From positions 496,001-560,000 of the forward strand of contig NZ_JAPZVN010000001.1 of the NCBI RefSeq assembly GCF_027533845.1: 64,000 nucleotides of DNA, given 5' to 3'. Below, in pieces: positions 1 through 8,527 of this stretch. Under the pieces are notes generated by a model that ran no database searches, was not told the DNA's origin, and saw only the letters and a program-made list of their open reading frames with translations. This DNA is from Streptomyces sp. RPT161 (lineage in GTDB: Bacteria > Actinomycetota > Actinomycetes > Streptomycetales > Streptomycetaceae). Position numbers and translations under genes: made by a program. Within the stretch, counting starts at the first letter, position 1. Each line of letters opens with the position of its first letter.

Positions 1-151
1 GCCGCAGGTACAGGTGCCCGTCCACGACGGTGGCCTGCTGCTCGGGTCCCGAGACCTCCCGCAGCAGGCAGTTGAGCAGCGTGTGCACGGCGACCACGTC
101 CGCGTCGGGCAACGCGGGCGACCTGCGGTCGGTCACCGGGGAGAGCAACAT
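1..151 (-). CDS. IucA/IucC-family siderophore synthetase, N-terminal part (cut by window edge)
   Basis: About 50 codons of a minus-strand gene are visible; the ATG is at 151 and the frame runs off the left edge. The segment HTLLNCLLREVSGPE is typical of the start of actinobacterial NRPS-independent siderophore (NIS) synthetases, which activate a carboxylate with ATP and join it to an amine or hydroxyl. It lies 127 bases beyond the stop of another synthetase on the same strand, so it is probably the third gene of the operon that begins at 3169. The substrate class cannot be judged from this fragment. Confidence 0.75.
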   Translation of the reverse strand, partial: MLLSPVTDRRSPALPDADVVAVHTLLNCLLREVSGPEQQATVVDGHLYLR

Positions 152-278
152 GGGGTTCTCCAGCGGAGGTTGGTGGGGTGTGGCTCGCTCGGACCGCCGG
201 TCCGCGTCGTCGGGGGCCGCTCGCCGCCGCGGCGGCTCGACCTCCGGGGCTTCCGCCCTGGACCCGGACCCCTGGGGG

Positions 279-1997
279 TTACGCCCCCAGCAGGTAGTTG
301 GGGCCGGACGTGTAGTGCTTGTTGATGTCCGTCGCGCCGCTGCGCGCCTTGGCGAACAGCGTTCCGGCGCTGACCATCGCCTTGACCGGGAGCCGCTCGG
401 CGTCCAGTACGCGCTCGCGCAGCACCTCCCGCGGGCCGTGCGGCAGGCGGTCCACCGCCTCCGCCATGCGGGCGCGGATCATCCGCAGGGCCGCGACGAG
501 GGGCACGCGGCCGGTGCGGGCGAGGGCGAAGGCGTACGCCCCGGCGCACAGGTGCACGGTGATGGTGGTGAACAGGTCGGCCAGCGGGCCGTCGTCCTCG
601 GTGGTGATCCGCGGATCGTCGAACGCGTACGGGCCGAGGCGGTCGCCCAGTCGTACGGCGTTGATCCGCGGGCCGTCGTTGTCCTTCAGCAGCAGCCGCA
701 CCCGGTCGGCGTCGAAGACCAGCGAGATGTTCTGCTGGTGCGACTCCAGGGCGATGCCGTAGCCGAACAGCGTGGTCTGCCAGTCGAACAGCAGCCGCAG
801 CACGGCGTCGAGGAGCGTCAGCGGATCGCCGCCGTGGAACCGGTCGGCGAGGTGGTCGATGACCAGTCGCCCGCTCGGCGCGGTGGCCAGCAGCGCCGCC
901 ATCGGCACCACCGCCGACTGGTCCAGGCCCGCCGGGTGCACGCGCACCAGGGCGGCGAGCAGTGGATGCCCGGCGTGCGCCCAGCAGGTCTCGTCGGCGA
1001 GCAGCACGGTGTCCGCGAAGCGCGGCTCGCGGGCGGTCACCGCCTCCAGCAGCCGCTGGCACTCGGCGCCGTCGCCCAGCGTGCCGGGCTTGATGGTGCG
1101 CAGGTTGGCGACGCCCAACGTGGCCGTGTCCAGCGGTAGTTTGAGGTGCGCGCGGGGATGGTCGGCGAGCGCGCCGGTGCGCATGGAGAGGGTGGGGACC
1201 AGGTCCAGATGCGGTCTACGGGCCAGTACGGCGTCCCGGTCGAGCCCGACCGCCCGCAGCGCCTCCTGGATCGACCGGGCCTTGGTCAGCGGGTGCACCG
1301 GCAGCGCGAGGTGGTCCCGGTCCCGCTCCGGCATGCCCAGCAGCGCGGGGCTGGGCCACCGGCCGGGCAGCACCTCCTCGGGCGCCGCGCCGCCGACGCT
1401 GACCGCCTCCCGGGGCAGCACCAGCCAGCGCGGCCGGTACCGGGGGTGGAACTCCGGTGCGCAGACCCGCAGTTCGGCGGCGCCGAGACCGCGGCGGCCC
1501 CGCGCGGTGGGGTACACCGGGTGGTCCAGATAGGCGGCGAGGGTGTCATGGGCCAGCGCGCCGCGGTGGCCGCGCCAGTGGGCCGGGTCCGGGCCGTGTT
1601 CGGCGGCCAGCCGCCGATGGGTGGCGGCGCGTACCTCGTCGTGCAGCCGCATCGTGGCCAGGGTCTGCCGGTACTCCTCGGCGAAGGCGTCGAATCCGGG
1701 GCGGTCGACCGGCTCGGCGAGGGCGCGCAGGGCGCCCAGGATGTCGGCGAAGCGGGTGAGTTCGGCGGTGCGGCCCTCGGCGCTCTCTTGCCGTAGCAGC
1801 GGTAGTCGGGCGGCGTACTCGCACTGGTAGCCGTCCTCGGCCACCGCCAGCAGCAGCGCGCCGCCGTCCGCGGCGGGCAGCCGCAGCCAGCGCCCGTCCG
1901 GCCGTGCCACCGGTGTGCTACGGCGGCGCAGCCCGACCACGTCCTCGCGCAGCAGTGCGCTCAGCACCCGCAGCGTCAGCTGGTCCTCGGCCGTCAC
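279..1997 (-). CDS. IucA/IucC-family NIS siderophore synthetase
   Basis: A 572-aa cytosolic ATP-dependent ligase that would condense a carboxylate with a polyamine or hydroxamate in siderophore assembly. Family hallmarks are present in order: HPLTKARSIQEAL, TLSMRTGAL, LESHQQNISLVF (the H-Q-N active-site region) and LLLKDNDGPRI, where the family usually has RD. Length matches the family (about 580-620 aa). The GTG start at 1997 overlaps the stop of the upstream ATP-grasp gene by four bases (GTGA), which decides this start over longer in-frame extensions and implies translational coupling. A short hairpin (272-290) straddles the stop codon. The product cannot be predicted from one and a half synthetases. 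Confidence 0.9.
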   Translation of the reverse strand: MTAEDQLTLRVLSALLREDVVGLRRRSTPVARPDGRWLRLPAADGGALLLAVAEDGYQCEYAARLPLLRQESAEGRTAELTRFADILGALRALAEPVDRPGFDAFAEEYRQTLATMRLHDEVRAATHRRLAAEHGPDPAHWRGHRGALAHDTLAAYLDHPVYPTARGRRGLGAAELRVCAPEFHPRYRPRWLVLPREAVSVGGAAPEEVLPGRWPSPALLGMPERDRDHLALPVHPLTKARSIQEALRAVGLDRDAVLARRPHLDLVPTLSMRTGALADHPRAHLKLPLDTATLGVANLRTIKPGTLGDGAECQRLLEAVTAREPRFADTVLLADETCWAHAGHPLLAALVRVHPAGLDQSAVVPMAALLATAPSGRLVIDHLADRFHGGDPLTLLDAVLRLLFDWQTTLFGYGIALESHQQNISLVFDADRVRLLLKDNDGPRINAVRLGDRLGPYAFDDPRITTEDDGPLADLFTTITVHLCAGAYAFALARTGRVPLVAALRMIRARMAEAVDRLPHGPREVLRERVLDAERLPVKAMVSAGTLFAKARSGATDINKHYTSGPNYLLGA

Positions 1998-3169
1998 CGG
2001 GTGATCTCCCAGCGCTGGGCGGCCAGGAACCCGGTGGCGGCCCGGTCCACGGCCGCCTGGTCGGCGCCGGTGGTGCGCAGCACTCCCAGGTAGTCCCGGT
2101 TGGTGTGGTGCAGTGGCCGCCGCTCGCCGGTCCGGCGCAGCGGCCGGTACGTCAACCGCGCGCCGTCCACGGTGAGTTCGGCCGCCTCGGGCGCCGAGGT
2201 CAGGGTTCCGGCGCGGTCGGCGTACGGGTAGTCGATTCGGGCGGCCCGGTCGGCGCGGGCGCCGAGGTCGGCGGGGAGCGGTTCGCCGAGGTGCGCCCGC
2301 AGCACGTGCTCGAAGAACGGGACGCCCAGCAGTCCGTCGAGCAGCAGGTCCACCTGGTCGCCCGCGGCTCGGTAGTTGACCTCGATCAGCCTGGCCTGCC
2401 CGTCGTGCACCACGTACTCGGTGTGGCAGGCCCCGAAACCCACGCCGAGCACGTCGAGTTGGGCCAGTACCTGCTCGACGACCCCGGGTGGCGGCTCGGG
2501 TTCGAAGACCATCCGCTCCTCGATGAAGTACGGCGGCGGCGACAGTTCGGTATGGAAGCCGCCGAGCACATGGCGGGTGCCGTGGCCGTCGCCCAGCGTC
2601 TCCAGGGTGTGCAGTTCGCCGGGCAGGAACTCCTCGACCAGCAGTGCGGCGCCGGGCCGCCGGGCCTGGATCTCGGCGCAGCGGGCGAGCAGTTCGCGCT
2701 CGTCCGCGACGCGCACCACGTCTTCGCTGGCCACCCCCTCGCGCGGTTTGACCACGCACGGGTAGCGCGTCCGCGAGGTGTCCGGCGCCGCGCCCGCGGG
2801 CACCTCGGCGCACCAGACGTCGGCGAGGTGGCGGCGCAGCTGCGCCTTGTTCTTGGTGCGCAGCGCGGCCCGCCAGTCCTTGCCGGGCAGTCCGAGGTAC
2901 TCGGCGGCCAGCGCCGCCTGGGTCTGCAGGTGGTCGCTGTTGGTGAACACCGCGGCGGGAGCGGGGCGTTGGGTGATGGCCCCGACGACCTCGCGGATCT
3001 CACGGACCTCGCAGCCGACGACCTCCACCCCGGCCGGGTACGGGACGCGGCGGTGCGGCGCGGGGTCGTCGGTGAGGACGGTGACGTCCAGGCCGAGCCG
3101 TTCGGCGGCGGGCAGGAATCCCTCGGTGACCGAGTCGGTGGGGTTGAGCGCGAGCAGGTAGAGCCGCAT
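1994..3169 (-). CDS. ATP-grasp ligase of the siderophore locus
   Basis: A 391-aa ATP-grasp fold protein (carboxylate-amine/thiol ligase superfamily). Visible features are an N-terminal Rossmann-like segment (MRLYLLALNP), the ATP-binding stretch RYPCVVKPREGVASEDV, LLVEEFLPGELHTLE, and the Mg-binding end RLIEVNYRAAGDQ. ATP-grasp enzymes next to IucA/IucC genes usually form an extra amide or ester bond in the siderophore or its precursor; the substrate here is unknown. The ATG at 3169 is preferred over 3199 because GAAGG lies about seven bases upstream. First gene of the minus-strand operon, downstream of the iron box at 3209-3227. Confidence 0.85.
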   Translation of the reverse strand: MRLYLLALNPTDSVTEGFLPAAERLGLDVTVLTDDPAPHRRVPYPAGVEVVGCEVREIREVVGAITQRPAPAAVFTNSDHLQTQAALAAEYLGLPGKDWRAALRTKNKAQLRRHLADVWCAEVPAGAAPDTSRTRYPCVVKPREGVASEDVVRVADERELLARCAEIQARRPGAALLVEEFLPGELHTLETLGDGHGTRHVLGGFHTELSPPPYFIEERMVFEPEPPPGVVEQVLAQLDVLGVGFGACHTEYVVHDGQARLIEVNYRAAGDQVDLLLDGLLGVPFFEHVLRAHLGEPLPADLGARADRAARIDYPYADRAGTLTSAPEAAELTVDGARLTYRPLRRTGERRPLHHTNRDYLGVLRTTGADQAAVDRAATGFLAAQRWEITR

Positions 3170-3208
3170 GGACGGACGCCTTCGTTCGGTCGTCAACACG
3201 CGAGAAAC

Positions 3209-3227
3209 TTAGGTTAGGCACACCTAA
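3209..3227. promoter_or_regulatory. Iron box (DmdR/IdeR-type operator)
   Basis: TTAGGTTAGGCACACCTAA is a 19-bp inverted repeat matching the actinobacterial iron-box consensus (TTAGGTTAGGCTCACCTAA) at all but one base. It sits in the space between the ATP-grasp gene (start 3169, minus) and the FhuF-like gene (start 3284, plus). A DtxR-family repressor loaded with Fe2+ would shut both units when iron is sufficient. The repressor gene itself is not in the window. Confidence 0.92.
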
Positions 3228-3283
3228 TCCTGTCAAGTATGGTGTGGTTCTTCCGGGCGCGCCCCACCCTGATCGGAACGCCA

Positions 3284-4057
3284 ATGCCCAACACCAGCAG
3301 GGGGTTCACCGACCCCTCCAGCACATGCGTACGACCGCTCACCGAGCTGTACCACCAGCTCACCCGGCGCTGCGAGGCATGGTGCGCCGAGGTCACCAGC
3401 GGCCCCGCGGAGTGGATCACGGCGTCGGACCTGGCCGCCCGCCCCGAGGCGCTGGCCGCCGTCATCGACGGCGAGTCGGCCCGCATCCTGGCCGACCACG
3501 GCCTGCGGCCCCGCCACGACGTCGCCGCGTCCCGGGCGCTGCACCACTACCTGTGGACGGCCAGCCTGCTGTTCAGCGGCCCCTGGTACCTGGACCGCCG
3601 GGTGCCCGACATCGCCCCCGACCAGGTCCGCGTCGACCCGGTGAGCGGCACGCTCGCGCTGGCGCCCGACGATTGCCGCGAGGGCCGACGCGCCGCGCCC
3701 CCGGCCGAGTTGCGCACCGCCGTCGCCGAGCATGTGGCACCGGTGCTGCGGGCCTTCGCGCCGCAGGTGCGGCGCGGGCCACGGGCGCTGTGGGGAATGG
3801 CGGGCGACGACCTGGTGTCCGGCATCTGGTACCTCGGCCGGGTGTTCGGCGACGAGCGGCACGGGGTACGGGAGGCCGGTGCCGTACTACCCGGCGGCAC
3901 CCCGCCGTTCCCCGGCGCCGCCGCCTTCCGTGAGCTGTCCGGCCAGCCGATCCGCACCCGGCTCGGCTGCTGCATGTACTACGCCGTACGCCCGGACGAG
4001 GCCTGCCTGACCTGCCCGCGTACCAGCGACGCCGAACGGGTGCGGCGGATGGCGTAG
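3284..4057 (+). CDS. FhuF-like (2Fe-2S) ferric siderophore reductase
   Basis: A 257-aa protein whose C-terminus carries the FhuF-type cluster motif RLGCCMYYAVRPDEACLTC, with four cysteines spaced C-C-x10-C-x2-C to hold a [2Fe-2S] centre. FhuF proteins reduce Fe3+ in imported hydroxamate-type siderophores at the inner face of the membrane. The ATG at 3284 is preferred to the in-frame start at 3239, which lies only 12 bases after the iron box and leaves no room for a promoter. It is divergent from the synthetase operon, so import and release of iron would be co-regulated with synthesis. The 3' end overlaps a minus-strand gene by 79 bases. Confidence 0.85.
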   Translation: MPNTSRGFTDPSSTCVRPLTELYHQLTRRCEAWCAEVTSGPAEWITASDLAARPEALAAVIDGESARILADHGLRPRHDVAASRALHHYLWTASLLFSGPWYLDRRVPDIAPDQVRVDPVSGTLALAPDDCREGRRAAPPAELRTAVAEHVAPVLRAFAPQVRRGPRALWGMAGDDLVSGIWYLGRVFGDERHGVREAGAVLPGGTPPFPGAAAFRELSGQPIRTRLGCCMYYAVRPDEACLTCPRTSDAERVRRMA

Positions 4058-4329
4058 ACCGTCCCCTGGACGACGGCCGCGCAGCACGCGGCGGCGCCGA
4101 AGGCCGCGCCGACGCCCAGCGCGGGCAGCAGCACGGCCAGTACGCCGAACCAGGTGAGGAACGCGAACTCGGCATGTACGACGCCGCGCAGGAATTCCAC
4201 CGCCGAACCGGCCCCCATGTGCCGGTGGGTGTGCACCACCTGCGCGACGACCAGTACCGGAAACGGCGAGCACACCCCGACTGCAAATGACGGGGGGCAC
4301 AGTAGCGCACCATGGGACCAGCCGATCAT
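3979..4329 (-). CDS. Small integral membrane protein of unknown function
   Basis: A frame of about 117 codons with strong G/C third-position bias on the minus strand. It has hydrophobic stretches near FPVLVVAQVV, LTWFGVLAVLLPALGVGAAFG and AACCAAVVQGTVYA, then a basic tail, consistent with two or three membrane spans. I do not recognise a family. The start is uncertain: 4347 (GTG), 4329 (ATG) and 4275 (GTG) are all possible and none has a clear ribosome binding site. Its 3' end overlaps the convergent FhuF-like gene by 79 bases, which would give antisense transcripts. Confidence 0.45.
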   Translation of the reverse strand: MIGWSHGALLCPPSFAVGVCSPFPVLVVAQVVHTHRHMGAGSAVEFLRGVVHAEFAFLTWFGVLAVLLPALGVGAAFGAAACCAAVVQGTVYAIRRTRSASLVRGQVRQASSGRTA

Positions 4330-4561
4330 CGCCTCTGTCGGGAGCACGCCGCCCTACGCAAACCCCTGACGGGCCCCGCTTACAGTGCGAGCGACGCCTG
4401 GTCAACGGTTGGTCAAAGGGTCGCCACTGGGTATCAAGCAGTCGCATGGGTTGTGTCAACCGATGTCGTCGTGAGGCTGGTTTGCCGGATTGTGGCGTAC
4501 TCCATGGTGTGTACGGTGAGGATCGATTCCGTGAGCCGCCGAGCAAATGAGGGAGCAGTAC

Positions 4562-4948
4562 GTGGGGGAGCACATAAGGTCCCGCATCCTCGACTTCCTT
4601 GAGGGGCCTTCGACGATGGGCCCGGTACCAGGCGTTCCGGCCTATCACACCGTGGTCTTCATCCCGGCTCATCCACGGTACCCAGACGGCGAGGGCCAAC
4701 CGCGCATCGCGGTCGAACTCCTTGAGCACTCCGGCACTACGCCTGTTCCCGTCGCGTTCACCAGCTTGGAGAAACTGGTGGAGGCACTGGGTCCCGCGCA
4801 GCTGTGGATCGCCTCCTCCATCGGTCCGTTCGCAGAGGCGATGCGTGACGCGGGACTCCCCAAGGTCCGGCTCGACCCGGCGGTGACCCCGGGTACGGTC
4901 ACCTGGCGGGCGGAAGAACTTGAGGCGTACGCCCGGAAGGTGAAGTAG
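4562..4948 (+). CDS. SAV_915-like small protein
   Basis: About 128 aa, with VPVAFTSLEKLVEALGPAQLW followed by GLPKVRLDP. This resembles the short SAV_915-type / SseB-N-like proteins often found beside ESX-type substrate genes in Streptomyces; function unknown. The GTG at 4562 is preferred over the ATG at 4547 because AGGGAG lies about seven bases before it. It is followed after two bases by the next ESX-like gene, so it probably begins the 4562-7041 operon. Confidence 0.65.
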   Translation: MGEHIRSRILDFLEGPSTMGPVPGVPAYHTVVFIPAHPRYPDGEGQPRIAVELLEHSGTTPVPVAFTSLEKLVEALGPAQLWIASSIGPFAEAMRDAGLPKVRLDPAVTPGTVTWRAEELEAYARKVK

Positions 4949-4950
4949 CC

Positions 4951-5253
4951 ATGGACCTCAAGGCCGTCCTGGGTGATCTGAAGTCATTGAGTGACGCCTT
5001 CCACAATGCGGCGGGTGACTACCGCAAGCTCCGTCAGAGCGTCGCGCCCACCGTCGTGAGCGGTGGCGACGCAGGCCTGGACCACGCGATCAAGGAAATG
5101 GCCGACCTCATCATCTCCCTGCACATCGGTTTCGCTGACCGGCTGGACGAGCACGGTGACAAAGTGCACGACGCGCACGATTCCTACCAACGGCACGACG
5201 TTGACGTGCATGGCCTGTTCGACGACCTGATGAAGAACGAGAGTCGGCGATGA
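4951..5253 (+). CDS. WXG100/EspC-like small helical protein
   Basis: A 100-aa, almost entirely helical, signal-less protein of the size and composition of ESX (type VII) secretion substrates; it may belong to the DUF6317-type set. There is no clear W-x-G turn, which suits EspC-like partners that pair with a WXG protein. The stop overlaps the start of the next gene by four bases (ATGA), implying coupled translation and probable heterodimer formation with the 429-aa protein. Confidence 0.65.
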   Translation: MDLKAVLGDLKSLSDAFHNAAGDYRKLRQSVAPTVVSGGDAGLDHAIKEMADLIISLHIGFADRLDEHGDKVHDAHDSYQRHDVDVHGLFDDLMKNESRR

Positions 5254-6539
5254 CAGACAGTTGGGTCGGTGGTGACATCGGCGGCCTGCGCGTGATGGGC
5301 GAAACGTACATGAACGCCCAACAGCAGCTCGAAGGCGTCATCAAGCCGCTTGAACACGCCGTGGATACGCTGGCTTCCGACACCGGTTGGAAGGGCGAGG
5401 CGGCCTCGAGCTTCCGTGGCGCCTGGAGCGAGGACGCGATGACGGCAGGTGCATTCGCTCAACTCGTCCACGACACCGGGAACATCCTCAACAACCTTGC
5501 CAACAGCCTCGATACGGTTGAGACGGCTCTGAAAAACGCCGAGGACGTCGCCACCCAGGCGGGCGTGCCCATGCACGGCAATGGCGTACCCGGCGAGATC
5601 GCGACGGGCAGCTCGCCGACTGCCGCACAGAGCAAGGCGATCGCCGCCTTGAAGGAGTACGCAACGGTCCGCCAGGAACTCCTGCACGCCGCACAGCAGG
5701 CCCGTCTACAGGCTGCCGACCAGCTCAACGCGCTGTACGCGCAGGCCACCGGAAGCGTGTCACCAGGTGACAAAGCCACCATCGCCGACTACCTGCGCGG
5801 CCTGTACGCATACGACGCCGAGGATGCCCGAGCAGGAGGCAAGGAAGCCCGCGCCAAACTTGACGACGCGCGCAAGGAGGCCGACCAGGCCAAGAAGGCA
5901 CTACGCAAGGAACGCAAGGCGTTGCAGGCCGAAGGGCGGTCACTGCCCAAGGACTTCGCGCCGAAGGACGCCTACCGCAACGCCATGGCCACGGTGGACG
6001 ACCTGGAGACGAAGCTGGCGCGCGCCGAGAACGGCAGCACGGCAATGCCGTACGACCGGGCACTGAACGTCAAGGTGGAGGACGCGGCCAAGGCGCTGCG
6101 GCTGGGCGAGGGCGTCGACAAGCTTCCGGAGTTCCTCAAGGAGATGCCGGTCCTCGACGTTGCTGCCGCTGGTGCCTGCGGCATTCTCGAAGCCCAACAG
6201 GACCACGATCAAGGCTGGTCGTGGACGCACTCCGTGGTCGTGGACGGGGGCGCGAACGTCGGCGGTCTGGTCCTCGGAACGGCAATCACGGCGGGGGCGG
6301 TCGCCGCACTGCCCGTCGAAGTGCCCACGGCAGTGGTGGCCGGTGTGGGCGGCGCCGTCGTGATCGGTGCTACTGGCGTTCTCGACCACGCGTTCCACGA
6401 GCACTGGAGGGAGGACATCCACAAGAACGGCTACGTTATGGGTGTCCTGGATGGAACCGGTGACGTGTTCAAGCAGACAGGCGGCGACTTCAAGCGGCTG
6501 GGAGAGGACGTGTGGGGTGGCATCAAGAGCATCTTCTGA
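5250..6539 (+). CDS. WXG100-like long ESX substrate with glycine-zipper C-terminus (candidate toxin)
   Basis: 429 aa. Residues about 1-95 form a WXG100-like hairpin with the turn GWKGEAASSF. Residues about 195-265 are a charged coiled coil rich in K, E and A. Residues about 330-375 are glycine- and alanine-rich hydrophobic segments (GGLVLGTAITAGAVAAL, VVAGVGGAVVIGATG), and the tail is an amphipathic piece ending GGIKSIF. This resembles polymorphic type VII effectors in which the N-terminus is the export signal and the C-terminus varies; a glycine zipper suggests membrane insertion. The role is inferred; no enzymatic motif is seen. The following membrane gene starts inside its 3' end. Confidence 0.7.
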   Translation: MTDSWVGGDIGGLRVMGETYMNAQQQLEGVIKPLEHAVDTLASDTGWKGEAASSFRGAWSEDAMTAGAFAQLVHDTGNILNNLANSLDTVETALKNAEDVATQAGVPMHGNGVPGEIATGSSPTAAQSKAIAALKEYATVRQELLHAAQQARLQAADQLNALYAQATGSVSPGDKATIADYLRGLYAYDAEDARAGGKEARAKLDDARKEADQAKKALRKERKALQAEGRSLPKDFAPKDAYRNAMATVDDLETKLARAENGSTAMPYDRALNVKVEDAAKALRLGEGVDKLPEFLKEMPVLDVAAAGACGILEAQQDHDQGWSWTHSVVVDGGANVGGLVLGTAITAGAVAALPVEVPTAVVAGVGGAVVIGATGVLDHAFHEHWREDIHKNGYVMGVLDGTGDVFKQTGGDFKRLGEDVWGGIKSIF

Positions 6540-7041
6540 GACAACGGCACCAGCACCCGTCGAGCTCCCGGGCCTCGGTACCACCTGGTACGCGCGCGGC
6601 ATGCGGTACTGGCTGCGCCGAGCGACCACAGGGCTCATGTTGCTAGCCGTCATGGCCTTCGTATGTTTCATCGCCGTGAGCCTCTATCGCGGCTTCAGGA
6701 CCGTCCTGCCGCCTACCGTGCGTTCCGTGTGGGACTGGGCACAGATCGCGGGCTCCGGAGTGGCCCTGGTGTGGGGCTGGCGGGTACAACGCAAAGGCCA
6801 CCGAGAGAAGCTGCTGGACCCGCCTACCCCAACCCAGGTCGCCGAGCGCAAGCGAGACGAGACACGTCGCACCCCTGGCCTGATAGCCGCCGGACGCGGA
6901 GCGGCACTCCTCGCAGCACCCGTACTACCCGCCCTCGCAGCATGGGCCATGGGCTGGGTATGCGCTGCGGTGACGGTACGCGAGTACCCCAGCGAGGTCG
7001 CCGCGCGGCGCGCGGCGCAGGAACCCCCTCGCGCACGCTAA
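6517..7041 (+). CDS. Three-span membrane protein coupled to the WXG protein (candidate immunity protein)
   Basis: A 174-aa protein starting at GTG 6517, which overlaps the 3' end of the 429-aa gene by 23 bases; GGAGAGG lies about nine bases upstream. Hydrophobic spans are TTGLMLLAVMAFVCFIAVSL, WAQIAGSGVALVWGW and GAALLAAPVLPALAAWAMG, joined by basic loops, with a basic C-terminus. There is no known family. Its position directly after, and overlapping, a protein with a membrane-active-looking tail fits an immunity protein, but it could equally be a secretion accessory factor. Confidence 0.6.
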   Translation: MASRASSETTAPAPVELPGLGTTWYARGMRYWLRRATTGLMLLAVMAFVCFIAVSLYRGFRTVLPPTVRSVWDWAQIAGSGVALVWGWRVQRKGHREKLLDPPTPTQVAERKRDETRRTPGLIAAGRGAALLAAPVLPALAAWAMGWVCAAVTVREYPSEVAARRAAQEPPRAR

Positions 7042-7289
7042 AAGATGCGTCGGCCGCGGAGGATGCGCCCTGGCGGCGTGTCCACATTCGCTACGCGCGC
7101 CCATCCGCAAGTTACGTCAATGGGCACGCACCACCACCACTCCGCACCCAGCCCCGAGGAACGCTCCTTGGGGCGTCTGCGACCAACGAAGCTCGTCCGC
7201 ATGGGTTGGGGAGCGCGCCGCCCATACGGACGGCACGAGTGTTTCCGGGCGGTGGTCCCAAGCCACGGTGCTGTGTTGAGCGGCGGCGC

Positions 7290-8513
7290 TCAGGTGGTTT
7301 GGGCGGTACGCCGCCGTACGAGGAACCCGACAATGGCTCCTGCGGCGACGATCACCCCCAAGCCGCCCAGCACCCAAGGCATCACGCCGCTACCGCCACG
7401 GCTTCCGCCATCTGCCTCGACCTTCCCCTTGTGCGCCGCAGTCTCAGGCTTGGGTGCCGCGGAGGCCGCGGAGTCGCCTCCGGCAGGGTTGGGCAGGGGG
7501 AAGACGTTGGCAGGGCCCGGATCGCCTTGATGACTCAGCAGAACCATCCGGGGCCGGACGATTCCGTACCCGAGGTACTCACTGGGCACCTTGCCGTCCT
7601 GCGGCTTACCGGCGGTCTCGATCAGTGCGCGCAGCACCTGGTCGCCCGTCCAGTCCGGGTGAGCGGACCAGACGAGCGCGGCGGAGGCGGAGGCGATGGC
7701 GGTGGCTTGGCTGGTGCCCCAGCTGGAGCACAGTCCCTGGCTATTGGGGCAGTGCATGGGGATGTCGTCCCCTGGTGCCGCGAGGGCCACCTGCGGACCG
7801 TGGGTGGACCACTTGGTGACGGTGAGGGTCTTGTCCACAGCTCCAACGGCCACGACGCCGTACATGGAGGCAGGGGCGGTCAGCAGGTTGGCCTTGTCCC
7901 CGTCGTTCCCTGAAGCCGCGAACATCAATACACCTTTGGAGTTGGCGTAATCGACCGCCGACCGCATATCAGGGTCCTCACCTTTGAAGAGATCCCCGAA
8001 AGACATGTTGATAATCCGAGCCCCGTGATCAACGGCGTATCGAATGTATTTGGGGATCACCCCTCCACCAAAAGGCACCACGTAGTATTTGAGAGGGAGG
8101 ATCTTTGCCCGTGGCGCGAGGCCTTGGATGCCGCCGCTGGCGCCCGTCCCCGCTATCAAGGCCGCCATCTCCGTACCGTGGCTGTCGTCGCTCCCCCTAG
8201 GAGGCTTGCCCGTGGTCAGATCCGGAGCGGGCAGCAACTGGCCCTGCAGTTCCGGCCGCGACGCGTCGACCTCGCCGTCGATGACGGCAACCGTCACCCC
8301 TTGCCCGGCACTCACCTTCCACATGCTGTCGGCTTGCATGCGGTCGAGGTACCACTGATGAGAGCGAGCATCATCAGCAAACACCGCTGGAGCGAGCGTG
8401 CTTGAGAAGAAGACCGTGAAGCTGCCGAGAGCTACCAGCAAACACGCCAGGCGATGACGCGCCACCTTCGCTGTCGCCGTTCGCATGGCGCCGTAGCCTC
8501 CCACCAGTTTCAT
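7290..8513 (-). CDS. mycP: Mycosin, type VII secretion-associated S8 serine protease
   Basis: A 407-aa membrane-anchored subtilase. It has a signal segment (about 15-45), catalytic Asp79 (VAVIDGEVD), His112 (DSHGTEMAALIAG), the oxyanion Asn in ASGND (about 203), catalytic Ser268 (GTSQATA), a Pro/Ala linker, a C-terminal membrane span (about 375-400) and RRR at the cytoplasmic end. Mycosins stabilise the ESX translocon and clip substrates outside the membrane. The context of the aspartate (DGEVD, not the usual DTGVD) is unusual. Start at 8513 has AAGGAA upstream. It lies 14 bases downstream of the next ESX substrate gene on the same strand. Confidence 0.88.
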   Translation of the reverse strand: MKLVGGYGAMRTATAKVARHRLACLLVALGSFTVFFSSTLAPAVFADDARSHQWYLDRMQADSMWKVSAGQGVTVAVIDGEVDASRPELQGQLLPAPDLTTGKPPRGSDDSHGTEMAALIAGTGASGGIQGLAPRAKILPLKYYVVPFGGGVIPKYIRYAVDHGARIINMSFGDLFKGEDPDMRSAVDYANSKGVLMFAASGNDGDKANLLTAPASMYGVVAVGAVDKTLTVTKWSTHGPQVALAAPGDDIPMHCPNSQGLCSSWGTSQATAIASASAALVWSAHPDWTGDQVLRALIETAGKPQDGKVPSEYLGYGIVRPRMVLLSHQGDPGPANVFPLPNPAGGDSAASAAPKPETAAHKGKVEADGGSRGGSGVMPWVLGGLGVIVAAGAIVGFLVRRRTAQTT

Positions 8514-8527
8514 GGCTTCCTTTTGCC

